Positions 19,264-27,515 are shown, counted from the stretch's first letter. The stretch is DNA of 64,000 nt from Sphingomonas adhaesiva (GCF_036946125.1 NZ_JAQIJT010000001.1:954501-1018500), one strand, 5' to 3'. Translations and numbers: made by a program. Notes: generated by a model from the letters alone, not told the origin.

Positions 19264-21300
19264 TCAACCGCCGCGGAAGCGCAGGCCGAGCCAGACGGTG
19301 CGGGGGGTGGCGCGTTCGATGACGTCGGCGCCGCTGATGCCGGCCTCGACACGGGTGTCGAAGAGGTTTTCGGCGCGGGCTTCCAGTGCCAGCGTGGCGG
19401 TGAGCGGGAAGGCGAGCGCGGTGTCGAGCGTGGTGGCGGGGGCGAGGGTGCGGGTGTTGGCGTCGTCCTCGAACTGTCGCGCGACGTGGCGCAGGGTGGC
19501 GGACAGGGAGCGCTCGCCATCGCGCCAGCCGAGCGTGGCGGACAGCTGATCGAGCGGCGTCTGTGCCGGGCGCAGACCATCGAGCGCGGCGGCGGGACCG
19601 GCGGCGGCGACGCGCGGATCGACGTGACTCCAGGAGGCGAGCGCGGTGATCGCGCCGATGGTGCCGCGCGCCTCCACCTCCACGCCGGAGGAGCGGATCG
19701 CGTCGAGATTGCGACGGACGCGGTAGGTCCCCGCGACGAAGCCGACGCCGGGGAAGGTGCCGGGGCCGGTGCCCGCGGTAACGTTGGCGATCGCGCCGGC
19801 CAGATGGTTGCGGAACACGCCGGCGGACAGCGAGAAGCCGGCGCGCGGGGTGAGCGTGACGCCGGCGTCGACGCCGGTCAGCCGCTCCGGCGAGAGCGCG
19901 GCATTGGCGGCGGTGGCATCGGGGCCGACGCGGAACGGGCGATAGAGCTCGTTGAGCGTGGGCAGGCGCCAGCCGCGATAGCCCGCCGCGCGCAGCGTCA
20001 GCACGGAGGCGGGCGACCAGGCGAGACCGGCGCGGCCGGTCGCCTGCGTCCCGCTGCGGTCGGGGAAGCGTGTATCGGTGAGCGCCGCGCCGCCGGCGAG
20101 GGGGGCCTCAAAGAGCATGCCGCGCGTGATCTGCCATCGATCGACGCGCCCGCCCAGGGTGGCGACCCACGCGCCGCGGGTGATGCTGGCGTCGGCGAAC
20201 ACGCCGGTGGTGCGCGTGTCGCCGCCGGCCATGCGGCGGCGGGTGGGGCGGGCGGTGACGAAGGTGTAGAATTCCTGCGTCCGCCCCGACAGCGCCCGGA
20301 CGTCGGCGCCGAGGCGCAGGTCGTTGCCGGCACCGACGGGCGGCGCCATCTCGAGACGGGCGCCCAGCCCGGTGGCGGGGGTGCTATACTGGTCCAGCGT
20401 CTGCGTCGCGGTCGTGCGGGCGGCGTCGACGCCGGCGAATTGCGACGCGAAGGCGCGGGTCTGGAGATAGGCGAGCGCGGACCAGCCCCACGCGCCGCGC
20501 CCGACGAGGCGCAGCGAGGCATCGGCCCCCTGGCTGCGGTTGCGGGTAAAGGCGGTGCCGCGATCGCGCGTGTCGGTGAAGGCGGCGGCATTCGCCTGAA
20601 GCTCGGCGGTGGTGCCGAGCGCGACGATCGTGCGCAGCGCGACCGAGGCCTGCTCATAGGGGGCGGCGCGATCGGCGGGGCCGCGATCTTCCGCGACGGT
20701 GGGGATGAAGCCGTCGCCGCGGGCATAGGCGGCGGAGAGGGTCGCGACGCCCGCGCCCCGGACCAGCGCGGCGCTGGCCCGCGCATCGGTCGACTCGCGG
20801 CTGCCGTAGGCGAGGCTGGCACGGAGCGGGGCGGCGGCGGTCGGCGTGTCGCTGTCGAGCTCGACCGTGCCGGCAAGCGCGCCGGGACCGAGATAGCCGC
20901 TGCCCCCGCCGCGGGTCACGCGGATGCGCGCGATGCGATCGGTGGCGTAGGCGGGGAAGGCGACCCAGCCGCCGAAGGGATCCGCCTGCGGCACGCCGTC
21001 GAGCACCAGCAGCGCGCGGCTGGACGCGTTGCCGCCGATGCCGCGCAAGGAGATACCCTGGCTGGTGGGGTTGGCGGAACGCGAGTCGGAGCGGCGGAAC
21101 TGCTGGAGCCCGGCGACATCGGCGAGCACGTTCTCCAGCCGGGCGCTGGCGCTGGCGGCGATCCGATCCGCCGCTATCGTCACGGTGTCGAAGGCGCGGT
21201 CGCCGGGGCGATCGGACAGGCCGCGCCCGGTGACGACGATGTCCTGCGCCGCGGCGGGGGCGGCGGAGAGCAGGGGGACGAGGAGGAGAAAGTGACGCAT
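19264..21300 (-). CDS. TonB-dependent outer-membrane receptor
   Basis: A 678-residue receptor with a signal peptide (MRHFLLLVPLLSAAPAAAQ) followed by DIVVTGRGL. The plug domain contains SRSANPTSQGISLRGIGGNA and VLDGVPQADPFGGW, and the rest is an aromatic-rich beta barrel ending in TVWLGLRFRGG with an unusual glycine terminus. The plug wording (LDGVPQADPFGGWV) resembles receptors of the BtuB/FepA branch. The ligand cannot be told from sequence: no periplasmic binding protein, ABC transporter or riboswitch is adjacent. It is transcribed toward the ftsH end and away from tRNA-Gly. Confidence 0.88.
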   Translation of the reverse strand: MRHFLLLVPLLSAAPAAAQDIVVTGRGLSDRPGDRAFDTVTIAADRIAASASARLENVLADVAGLQQFRRSDSRSANPTSQGISLRGIGGNASSRALLVLDGVPQADPFGGWVAFPAYATDRIARIRVTRGGGSGYLGPGALAGTVELDSDTPTAAAPLRASLAYGSRESTDARASAALVRGAGVATLSAAYARGDGFIPTVAEDRGPADRAAPYEQASVALRTIVALGTTAELQANAAAFTDTRDRGTAFTRNRSQGADASLRLVGRGAWGWSALAYLQTRAFASQFAGVDAARTTATQTLDQYSTPATGLGARLEMAPPVGAGNDLRLGADVRALSGRTQEFYTFVTARPTRRRMAGGDTRTTGVFADASITRGAWVATLGGRVDRWQITRGMLFEAPLAGGAALTDTRFPDRSGTQATGRAGLAWSPASVLTLRAAGYRGWRLPTLNELYRPFRVGPDATAANAALSPERLTGVDAGVTLTPRAGFSLSAGVFRNHLAGAIANVTAGTGPGTFPGVGFVAGTYRVRRNLDAIRSSGVEVEARGTIGAITALASWSHVDPRVAAAGPAAALDGLRPAQTPLDQLSATLGWRDGERSLSATLRHVARQFEDDANTRTLAPATTLDTALAFPLTATLALEARAENLFDTRVEAGISGADVIERATPRTVWLGLRFRGG

Positions 21301-21388
21301 TCGCCGCGCTCTCTAGGCGAGGCGAGGGCGCATGCGAAGCACGCGGTTGACCCGCGGGCGCGGATCGTGGCAAGCGAAGCCGGAGCGG

Positions 21389-21462
21389 GCGGGTATAGCA
21401 CAATGGTAGTGCAGCAGCCTTCCAAGCTGAATACGCGGGTTCGATTCCCGCTACCCGCTCCA
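21389..21462 (+). tRNA. tRNA-Gly (UCC)
   Basis: A 74-base gene with acceptor stem GCGGGTA/TACCCGC, D arm with AATGGTAGT, anticodon loop CTTCCAA giving anticodon UCC, T arm GCGGG-TTCGATT-CCCGC, discriminator T and encoded CCA. It lies 177 bases before the first GTA gene. No duplicated 3' end or integrase was found, so it is not shown to be an attachment site. Confidence 0.95.
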
Positions 21463-21507
21463 CATCCCCGACATTCGTGTTTCCGCCGCGCGCCGTCGAC
21501 TTGGCGC

Positions 21508-21536
21508 TTGACATCGTCACGCTGCTTGTGTACAAA
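21508..21536 (+). promoter_or_regulatory. Putative sigma-70-type promoter of the GTA operon leader
   Basis: TTGACA at 21508-21513 is followed after exactly 17 bases by TACAAA at 21531-21536. It is the best -35/-10 pair in the gap between tRNA-Gly and the first GTA gene, and would start RNA near 21543. The -35 is a perfect match; the -10 is partial. Initiation has not been shown. Confidence 0.5.
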
Positions 21537-21561
21537 ACAGGAACATCGAGATGATGCGAAC

Positions 21562-21611
21562 GGGCCGGGCGGCTCGGAACCGGGTGACGGTTCCGCCGCG
21601 CCGGCCCTTTT
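21562..21611 (+). terminator. Very stable hairpin with short T-tract in the GTA leader
   Basis: Arms 21562-21581 and 21589-21607 pair over about 18 bp with one 2-base bulge and one single bulge (outer GGGCCGG/CCGGCCC, inner CGGAACC/GGTTCCG), a 7-base loop and TTTT at 21608-21611. It lies between the putative promoter and the first GTA gene. It could be the tRNA-Gly terminator, an attenuator of the GTA operon, or the end of a 70-base small RNA. Confidence 0.55.
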
Positions 21612-21638
21612 CATGTCCGGCGAGTGCGGGGGAGCGAC

Positions 21639-22094
21639 ATGGCGGAACAAGGACGGGCGTGCGGCATGACGATCGCGGGCCAGGAGGCGCGCAGCTGGGA
21701 TGCGGGGGGCTGGGACGGGCGCTGGACGAAGACGAAGCGCGAGACGTTTCTCGATCACCTGAGCATGACGGGCGACGTCGCCAGCGCGGCGGCGGCGGCG
21801 GGGGTGCCGGTGATGGCAGCCTATGCCAAGCGCCGCCGCGAGGCGGGGTTCGCCGCGGCGTGGCAGATGGCGGCGGCGGGCGCCTATGAGCGGCTGGAGG
21901 CGGCGATCGTCGCGCAGGTGCTGGGCGGCGGCAGCGGCATCGATCTCAAGACCGCGATGCTGCTGCTGGCGCAGCGCCCGGCGCCGGTCGCCCCGCCGGC
22001 CCGGCCGCGCGACGATCGGCGCGAGGCCGCGGCGGCGCTGCTCAAGCAGTTGCGCGCGCAGGCGAAGCGGGGCGGCACGCCCGAGCCGGCATGA
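21639..22094 (+). CDS. GTA terminase small subunit-like protein (gp1 position)
   Basis: A 151-residue protein at the head of the GTA operon, in the place of RcGTA gene 1. It has a helical, basic, DNA-binding look: FLDHLSMTGDVASAAAAAGV then MAAYAKRRREAGFAAAWQMA, which reads as a helix-turn-helix like that of small terminases. The C terminus is basic (LLKQLRAQAKRGG). Such proteins recognise or present DNA to the large terminase; GTA versions lack sequence specificity. The ATG at 21639 is chosen because GGGGGAG stands before it; a GTG at 21624 is the longer alternative. It overlaps the next gene as ATGA. Confidence 0.78.
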   Translation: MAEQGRACGMTIAGQEARSWDAGGWDGRWTKTKRETFLDHLSMTGDVASAAAAAGVPVMAAYAKRRREAGFAAAWQMAAAGAYERLEAAIVAQVLGGGSGIDLKTAMLLLAQRPAPVAPPARPRDDRREAAAALLKQLRAQAKRGGTPEPA

Positions 22095-23416
22095 GCGCGG
22101 GCGCGGAGGGCGCGCTGCACCGGGTCGTCAAGTGGATGGTCGCCTCCGACGCGGGCGAGCAGGTGCGGGCGACCGACCCGGTCGAGGACGGGCTGCTGCG
22201 CAGTGTCCACGAAGCATGGGAATTGTGGGCGCACGAGGGGCAGCTGCCGCCGCCGGGCGACTGGACGGTGTGGCTGATGCAGGCGGGGCGCGGCTTCGGC
22301 AAGACCCGTGCCGGCGCGGAATGGGTGAGCGCGATGGCGCGCACGCATCCGGACGCCCGGATCGCGCTGGTCGGTGCGACGATCGAGGACGCGCGCAAGG
22401 TGATGGTGGAAGGGCCGAGCGGCGTCGTCGCGGTGGCGCGCGCCGCGGAGCCGGTGGTGTGGCGCCCGACCAGCGGGGAGGTGCGCTTCTCCAGCGGGGC
22501 GGTGGCGCAGGTTTATTCGGCGGTGGCCGCGGAGAAGTTGCGCGGTCCCGAGCATCATTTCGCCTGGGCGGACGAACTGGCGAAATGGCGCGGGTGCGAT
22601 GCCTGGGACAATCTGATGATGGGGTTGCGGCTGGGGGAGCGGCCGCGTGCATTGGTGACGACGACGCCGCGGCCGACCGCGCTGATGCGACGGGTCGCGG
22701 CGCTGCCGGCGACGCATGTCACGCGCGGGCGAACGCGGGACAATCCGCATCTGCCGGATGCGTTCGTCGCGGCGGTGGCGGCGACCTATGGCGGAACGCG
22801 GCTGGGGCGGCAGGAGCTGGACGGCGAGCTGATCGGCGATGTCGCGGGCGCGCTGTGGCCGCGCGCGCTGATCGAGCGGCAGCGCGCGGCGCGCGTGCCG
22901 GCGCTGGTGCGGGTGGTCGTGGGCGTCGATCCGCCGGCGGGGACGGACGGCGACGCCTGCGGGATCGTCGCCGCCGGTCTGGGCGAGGACGGCCATGGCT
23001 ATGTCATCGAGGATGCGAGCGTCGTGGGCGCGACCCCCGAAGGCTGGGCACGCGCGGTGGCGGCGTGCAGCGCGCGGGTGGCGGCGGACCGGGTGATCGC
23101 GGAGGCGAACCAGGGCGGCGCGATGGTGAGAAGCGTGCTCCAGGCCGCCGAGGCGGGGCTGCCGGTGCGGCTGGTCCATGCGACACGGGGCAAGGCGGCG
23201 CGCGCGGAGCCGGTGGCCGCGCTCTACGAAGCGGGGCGGGTGTGGCATGCGCGGCCGTTCCCGCAACTGGAGGACGAGCTGGCGGGGCTGTCGGCGGGGG
23301 GCGGATACGACGGCCCGACGCGCTCGCCGGACCGCGCGGACGCGTGCGTCTGGGCGCTGACCGCGCTGATGCTGGAGCGGCAGGGCACGGCGCGGGTGCG
23401 GAGTTTCGAGGGGTAG
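22091..23416 (+). CDS. GTA terminase large subunit (gp2, DNA packaging ATPase/nuclease)
   Basis: A 441-residue packaging motor. The ATPase part has Walker A GRGFGKTRAG near residue 66, RIALVGATIEDARKVM, and an acidic Walker B region in HHFAWADELAKW. The C-terminal RNase H-like nuclease opens with VVVGVDPPAGTDGDACGIV, then IAEANQGGAMV, and ends with SPDRADACVWALTALML. In RcGTA this enzyme cuts and packages host DNA into heads. It starts in an ATGA overlap with gp1. The next gene, portal, is 125 bases away because a palindromic repeat lies between. Confidence 0.92.
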   Translation: MSAGAEGALHRVVKWMVASDAGEQVRATDPVEDGLLRSVHEAWELWAHEGQLPPPGDWTVWLMQAGRGFGKTRAGAEWVSAMARTHPDARIALVGATIEDARKVMVEGPSGVVAVARAAEPVVWRPTSGEVRFSSGAVAQVYSAVAAEKLRGPEHHFAWADELAKWRGCDAWDNLMMGLRLGERPRALVTTTPRPTALMRRVAALPATHVTRGRTRDNPHLPDAFVAAVAATYGGTRLGRQELDGELIGDVAGALWPRALIERQRAARVPALVRVVVGVDPPAGTDGDACGIVAAGLGEDGHGYVIEDASVVGATPEGWARAVAACSARVAADRVIAEANQGGAMVRSVLQAAEAGLPVRLVHATRGKAARAEPVAALYEAGRVWHARPFPQLEDELAGLSAGGGYDGPTRSPDRADACVWALTALMLERQGTARVRSFEG

Positions 23417-23424
23417 GTGCACGT

Positions 23425-23515
23425 CACCCCCGGCTTGTCCCGGGGCTCAGGGTTCCGCGCGTCAACGCGGGGTGAGGTGCGTGGAGCCCTGGATGCCGGG
23501 ACGAGCCCGGCATGA
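23425..23515. repeat. Type B palindromic repeat inside the GTA operon
   Basis: This gap between the large terminase and portal genes holds CCCCGGCTTGTCCCGGGGCT, a small GCG palindrome (CCGCGCGTCAACGCGG) and ATGCCGGGACGAGCCCGGCA at 23492-23511. The unit resembles those at about 9502-9590 and 57476-57575. It is the only sizeable gap in an operon otherwise joined by overlaps. Confidence 0.75.
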
Positions 23516-23541
23516 CGGCGTGGGCGGAAAGGAACAATCGG

Positions 23542-24630
23542 ATGGCTTGGTTCGGATGGAAGTCCGGGCGCGATGACGCGCGTCCGGCCCTTTCGGGGGC
23601 ATTTGGGGCGACGGCCGCCGGTGCGGCGCGGCCGGTCGGGCAGTGGCCGCAGGGGTATGAGGCGCAGGTGCGGGCGGGCTATTGCGGCAACCCGATCGCG
23701 CAGCGCGCGGTGAAGCTGGTGGCGGAGGGCGTTGCGGGCGCACCGCTGGATGCCGGCGATGCGCGGCTGGGGGCGATGGTCGCGGCGGTGCTGGAGGCGG
23801 TGGCGGCGCAGGTGCTGCTGCACGGCAATGCGTTCGTCCAGATCCTGCGCGACGACGAGGGCGGGGTGGCGGAGCTGTTCGCGCTGAGGCCCGAGCGGGT
23901 GACGGTGGAGCTGGGCGCGGACGGGTGGCCGGCGGCGTATCTCTACCGCGTCGGCGTGCGCAGCATGCGGCTGGACCCGGCGAGCGTGGTGCACGTGCGG
24001 CGGTTCAATCCGATCGACGATCATTACGGGCTGGGGTGCCTGGACGCGGCGTCCGGCGCGGTGGCGATCCACAATGCGGCAAGCGCGTGGAGCAAGGCGC
24101 TGCTGGACAATGCGGCGCGACCGTCCGGGGCGCTGGTCTATGATGCCGGGGACGGATCGGTGCTGTCGCCGGACCAGTTCCGGCGGCTGCGCGAGGAGAT
24201 GGAGGCGGGCTTTTCGGGCGCGGCCAATGCCGGGCGGCCGATGCTGCTGGAAGGCGGGCTCAAATGGCAGGCGATGAGCCTGACGCCGGCGGACATGGAC
24301 TTCGCCGGTACCAAGGCGGCGGCAGCGCGGGAGATCGCGCTCGCCTTCGGGGTGCCGCCCATGCTGCTGGGGCTGCCGGGCGACAGCACCTACGCCAATT
24401 ACAAGGAGGCGAACCGCGCGCTGTGGCGGCTGACGGTGCTGCCGCTGGCAGGCGCGATCCTGACCGCGCTGCGCCAGGGCCTCGCGCCGTGGTTCGCGGA
24501 CGCGACGCTGGCGATCGACCTGGACCGGGTGCCGGCGCTGGTCGAGGACCGCGAGCGGCTGTGGCGGATGGTCGCGGCGGCCGATTTCCTGTCGCCCGAG
24601 GAGAAGCGGCAGATGGTGGACTGGCAATGA
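23542..24630 (+). CDS. GTA portal protein (gp3)
   Basis: A 362-residue HK97-type portal, the ring through which DNA enters the head and to which the tail joins. Family blocks are YCGNPIAQRAVKLVAEGVAG, LLHGNAFVQILRD, VVHVRRFNPIDDHYGLGCLD and AREIALAFGVPPMLLGLPGD followed by STYANYKEANRALWRLTVLP. The ATG at 23542 has AAAGGA in front and starts MAWFGWKSG; the GTG-type starts upstream lie in repeat DNA. It overlaps the next gene as ATGA. Confidence 0.92.
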   Translation: MAWFGWKSGRDDARPALSGAFGATAAGAARPVGQWPQGYEAQVRAGYCGNPIAQRAVKLVAEGVAGAPLDAGDARLGAMVAAVLEAVAAQVLLHGNAFVQILRDDEGGVAELFALRPERVTVELGADGWPAAYLYRVGVRSMRLDPASVVHVRRFNPIDDHYGLGCLDAASGAVAIHNAASAWSKALLDNAARPSGALVYDAGDGSVLSPDQFRRLREEMEAGFSGAANAGRPMLLEGGLKWQAMSLTPADMDFAGTKAAAAREIALAFGVPPMLLGLPGDSTYANYKEANRALWRLTVLPLAGAILTALRQGLAPWFADATLAIDLDRVPALVEDRERLWRMVAAADFLSPEEKRQMVDWQ

Positions 24631-24944
24631 CGGCCGCCACTCTGGCGCAGCTGATGGCGCAGGAGCAGGCGCGCGGGGTCGACATGGAGACGCTGCGCGC
24701 GATCGTGGAGGAAGCGGGCGAGCTGGGCGCGACGCGCGCGCTGACGCGGCTGGGGCTGGCGGACGAGGGCGCGGCGGGGGACGTGGCGGAGCTGCGCGAA
24801 CTGCTGAAGGCGTGGCGTGAGACCAAACGCTCGGCATGGCGCGCGCTGGCGGCGTGGATCGTGCGCATGGTGTGGGCGGCGCTGCTGGTCGGCATCGCGG
24901 TCAAGCTGGGCTTCGCCGGGTGGATCGAGGGGGCGGGATCGTGA
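24627..24944 (+). CDS. Small GTA-operon membrane protein (DUF6127-like)
   Basis: A 105-residue protein between portal and protease. The first 70 residues are helical and charged (LAQLMAQEQARGVDMETLRA; LRELLKAWRETKRSAWRALA), followed by one membrane segment (about residues 76-98, WIVRMVWAALLVGIAVKLGF). I believe small proteins of this kind, called DUF6127, occupy this slot in sphingomonad GTA clusters, but this was not verified by search. The function is unknown. It starts in an ATGA overlap with portal and ends in a GTGA overlap with the protease. Confidence 0.7.
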   Translation: MTAATLAQLMAQEQARGVDMETLRAIVEEAGELGATRALTRLGLADEGAAGDVAELRELLKAWRETKRSAWRALAAWIVRMVWAALLVGIAVKLGFAGWIEGAGS

Positions 24945-25303
24945 GGATCGCGGGCTATGCCGCGGTCTACGACCGGGTCGACCGCGCGGGCGACGTGATC
25001 CGCGGCGGTGCCTTCGCGGGCGCCGGGCGCGTGCCGCTGCTGATGCAGCATCGCGGGGGCGCGGTGGGCGTGCTGACCGCGGTGGCGGAGGATGCGCGCG
25101 GGCTTCGGATCGAGGGCGAGGTGGCGGACGCGGCGGTCGCGCGGCTGGTGCGCGCGGGCGCGCTGCCGGGGCTGTCGGTGGGGTATCGCGCGCGGGCGAC
25201 GCGGCAGGGCGTCTGGCGCGAGATTTTGCGCGCCGACCTGGCCGAGGTGAGCCTGGTGGCGGTGCCGATGCAGCCCGCCGCGCGCGTCGAGCGTGTGTCC
25301 TAA
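24941..25303 (+). CDS. GTA prohead protease (gp4, HK97 family)
   Basis: A 120-residue, very compact HK97-type prohead maturation protease, which would remove the delta region of the capsid protein during head assembly. The conserved order is RIAGYAAVYDRVDRAGDVIR, then the catalytic His37 in LLMQHRG, Ser79 in LPGLSVGYRA, and the glutamate-containing strand DLAEVSLVAVPM. The GTG start overlaps the preceding stop (GTGA). The capsid gene follows after 62 bases. Confidence 0.88.
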   Translation: MRIAGYAAVYDRVDRAGDVIRGGAFAGAGRVPLLMQHRGGAVGVLTAVAEDARGLRIEGEVADAAVARLVRAGALPGLSVGYRARATRQGVWREILRADLAEVSLVAVPMQPAARVERVS

Positions 25304-25365
25304 CGGGCGGGGCGACCGAGTTTTTTGCGGACCTCGCGGGCGGGGTCCATCTTCAGGAGAATGGT

Positions 25366-26374
25366 ATGAGCGAGACGGTGGTGGCGCGCCCGGTGCTGGA
25401 CGGCGCGCGGGCAGCGGCGGCGGATGCGGCGTTCGACGGCTTCGTGCGGACGGGTGCGGCGATCGAGATGAAGGCGTTCACGGGGGTGAGCGGCGACCAG
25501 GGCGGCTATGCGATCCCGCGCGAGATCGACCAGCAGATCGATGCGGTGCTGAAGAGCGCCAGCCCGATCCGCAGCATCGCGAACGTGGTGCAGGTGGGGT
25601 CGGCTGGCTATCGCAAGCTGGTGACGACGGGGGGTACGCCGTCGGGCTGGGCGGGGGGAAACCGACGCGCGGCCGGTGACGGGCACGTCGACCTTCGTCG
25701 AGATCGCGCCGCCGATGGGGGAGCTGTACGCCAACCCCAGCGCCAGCCAGGCGATGCTGGACGATGCGCAATTCGACGTCGAGGCGTGGCTGGCGGGCGA
25801 GATCGCGGCGGAGTTCGCGAAGGCGGAGGGCGCGGCCTTCGTGGGCGGAAACGGGACGAACCGGCCCAGGGGGTTCCTGCAGGCGCCAACCGCGGCGACC
25901 GCGGATGCGACGCGCGCGTTCGGGACGCTGCAATATCTGGCGAGCGGGGCGGCGGGCGATTTCGCCGCGAACGGCGCCGACCGGCTGATCGATCTGGTGC
26001 AGGCGCTGCGCGCGCCGTACCGGCAGGGCGCGGCGTTCGTGATGAACGCGAGCACCGCGGCGCGCATCCGCAAGTTCAAGACCAGCGACGGCCAGTTCCT
26101 GTGGCAGCCGAGCCTGGTGAGCGGGCAGGCGGCGACGCTGCTGGGCTATCCGGTGGTCGAGGCGGAGGACATGCCCGACATCGCCGCGAACAGCCTGTCG
26201 ATCGCGTTCGGCAACTTCCGCGCCGGCTATCTGATCGCGGAGCGCAGCGAGACGAGCATTCTGCGCGATCCGTACAGCAACAAGCCGTTCGTCACCTTCT
26301 ACGCGACCAAGCGCGTGGGCGGGTGCGTGACCAACAGCGAGGCGATCAAGCTGATGAAGTTCGCCGCGAGCTGA
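25366..26374 (+). pseudogene. GTA major capsid protein (gp5), interrupted by a one-base frameshift
   Basis: HK97-type major capsid gene. It starts MSETVVARPVLDG after a good AGGAGA site and reads correctly through KAFTGVSGDQGGYAIPREID and VQVGSAGYRKLVTTGGTPSG. At a run of six G (25653-25658) the frame breaks. With five G the sequence continues as GETDARPVTGTSTFVEIAPP and then through MGELYANPSASQAMLDDAQF to the natural end KLMKFAAS at 26374, giving about 335 residues. Both halves are intact and family-like, so the change is a single extra base. Either it is a homopolymer sequencing error, or this GTA has lost its capsid. Frame 0 stays open as a non-coding shadow, so no early stop flags the defect. 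Confidence 0.85.
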
Positions 26375-26440
26375 CGGGTTGCGGTGGGGGCGGCGAAGCG
26401 GCCGCCCCCGATGCGGGGACGGGCAAGCGAAAGGATGGAC

Positions 26441-26953
26441 ATGGCGATCGTGACGGGAGGGCCGGGCACGGTAACGCTGGGCGCCGGCGACCGGGTCGGC
26501 GCGCTGGCGGCGGTGAAGGCGCAGCTGCGCGCCGGGCTGCCGGACGACGATGTGTTGATCGTCGCCTATGCGGAGACGGCGCTGGGGCTGGCGGAGGGGT
26601 TTACCGGGCAGGTGCTGATCGCGCGCGACGTGACGGTCGACGTGCGTGGCCGCGCCGAGTGGCAGCTGCTGCCGGCGCGGCCGGTGCGCGCGATCACGGC
26701 CGCAGGCGCGGGGGTCGACATCGACGCGGGCGGCAACGGGTGGGTGCGGACCATCGTCGATGCGCGGGTGACGCTGTCCGCCGGCGTGGCGGCGGACTGG
26801 GCGTCGCTGCCCGCGGCGTTGCGGCAGGGCGTGGTGGTGCTGGCGGCGCATCTGTTCACCGACCGCGAGGGACGCGCGCCCATACCGGCGGCGGTGTCCG
26901 CGCTGTGGCGGCCCTACCGGGTGATGGCGCTGGCGCAGGCGGCGCACGCATGA
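26441..26953 (+). CDS. GTA head-tail connector/adaptor (gp6-like)
   Basis: A 170-residue protein directly after the capsid, in the RcGTA gp6 position. It has the pattern of gp6-type connectors: an N-terminal helical half (LAAVKAQLRAGLPDDDVLIV), a middle beta segment (ADWASLPAALRQGVVVLAAH) and a C-terminal PAAVSALWRPYRVM, which resembles the IPAxVxALLxPYR ending of phage head-tail adaptors. The ATG at 26441 is chosen over the one at 26435 because AAGG then sits at usable spacing. It ends in an ATGA overlap with the next small gene. Confidence 0.8.
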   Translation: MAIVTGGPGTVTLGAGDRVGALAAVKAQLRAGLPDDDVLIVAYAETALGLAEGFTGQVLIARDVTVDVRGRAEWQLLPARPVRAITAAGAGVDIDAGGNGWVRTIVDARVTLSAGVAADWASLPAALRQGVVVLAAHLFTDREGRAPIPAAVSALWRPYRVMALAQAAHA

Positions 26954-27123
26954 GGGCGGCGGACGGGGCCGTCGCGCGGTGGCGCGCGCGGGTGGCGGCG
27001 CGCGTGCGCGCACTGCTGCCGGATGCGCGGGTCGAGGAAAGCGACGCGGGCGTGTCGATCGAGGCCCGCGGGCTCAGGCGGCGATGGGTCGAGGACCCGG
27101 CGCTGTCGTGGTGGCGGCAATGA
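26950..27123 (+). CDS. 57-residue GTA-operon protein in the gp7 position
   Basis: A small, very arginine-rich protein (ARWRARVAARVRALLPDARV) ending in DPALSWWRQ. It overlaps its neighbours on both sides as ATGA, which argues strongly that it is translated. In RcGTA the corresponding slot holds the head-tail adaptor gene 7, but at 57 residues similarity cannot be judged by eye. Basic charge would fit DNA or portal contact (inference). Confidence 0.6.
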   Translation: MRAADGAVARWRARVAARVRALLPDARVEESDAGVSIEARGLRRRWVEDPALSWWRQ

Positions 27124-27515
27124 GCGGCGTGGCCGTGCTGCGCGCCGCCGTGCTGGCGCGGTTGCGCGGCGATCCCGCGGTGGCGGCGCACCGGGTGGTG
27201 GAAGGGGCGGCGGCGCGCGCGGCGGCGGTGCCGTTCGTGGTGCTGCGCGATGTCGCCGCCACCGACTGGGGCACCAAGGACCGTGACGGGCGCGAGGTGG
27301 GCGTGAGCCTGGCAGTACGCGACGAGGGCGAGAGCGGGGCGCGGGCCGAGGCGATCGGCGCGGCGGTCGAGGCGTCGCTGCTGGCGATGCCGCGAACGCT
27401 GAGCGGGTGGCGGGTAGTGACCGTCGTGCCGGTGCGCGCCGCGCTGCTGCATGAGGGCGGGCAGCGCTGGGCGGCGCTGGTCGATGTGAGATGTCGGATG
27501 CTGGAGGAGCTGTGA
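27120..27515 (+). CDS. GTA tail terminator/completion protein (gp8, DUF3168)
   Basis: A 131-residue DUF3168 protein. The pattern LRAAVLARLRGDPAVAAHRV, AVPFVVLRDVAATDWGTKDR and a C-terminal WAALVDVRCRML matches this family of tail-tube terminators. These cap the tail tube and fix it to the head adaptor. It starts in an ATGA overlap with the 57-residue gene and ends in a TGATG overlap with the tail tube gene. Confidence 0.85.
   Translation: MSGVAVLRAAVLARLRGDPAVAAHRVVEGAAARAAAVPFVVLRDVAATDWGTKDRDGREVGVSLAVRDEGESGARAEAIGAAVEASLLAMPRTLSGWRVVTVVPVRAALLHEGGQRWAALVDVRCRMLEEL

Noticed and set aside
21541..21562. LexA/SOS box (GAAC-N7-GAAC) in the GTA leader
   Set aside because: Two GAAC motifs are present but the spacing is 13 bases, not 7.
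21389..21640. tRNA-Gly as an attachment site of an integrated phage
   Set aside because: No integrase, no duplicated tRNA 3' end in the window, and the downstream genes are a GTA cluster without phage replication or lysis genes.
25653..25662. Programmed -1 frameshift at G-GGG-GGA in the capsid gene
   Set aside because: The heptamer looks slippery, but the needed shift is +1 (or -2), not -1, so ordinary slippage would not restore the frame.
24817..27123. A single 768-residue open frame running through the protease, capsid and connector genes
   Set aside because: It is frame 0 of the capsid start continuing out of frame after the extra G, joined to a shadow of other genes and the 57-residue gene. 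The family sequence lies in two frames, so this is not one protein.
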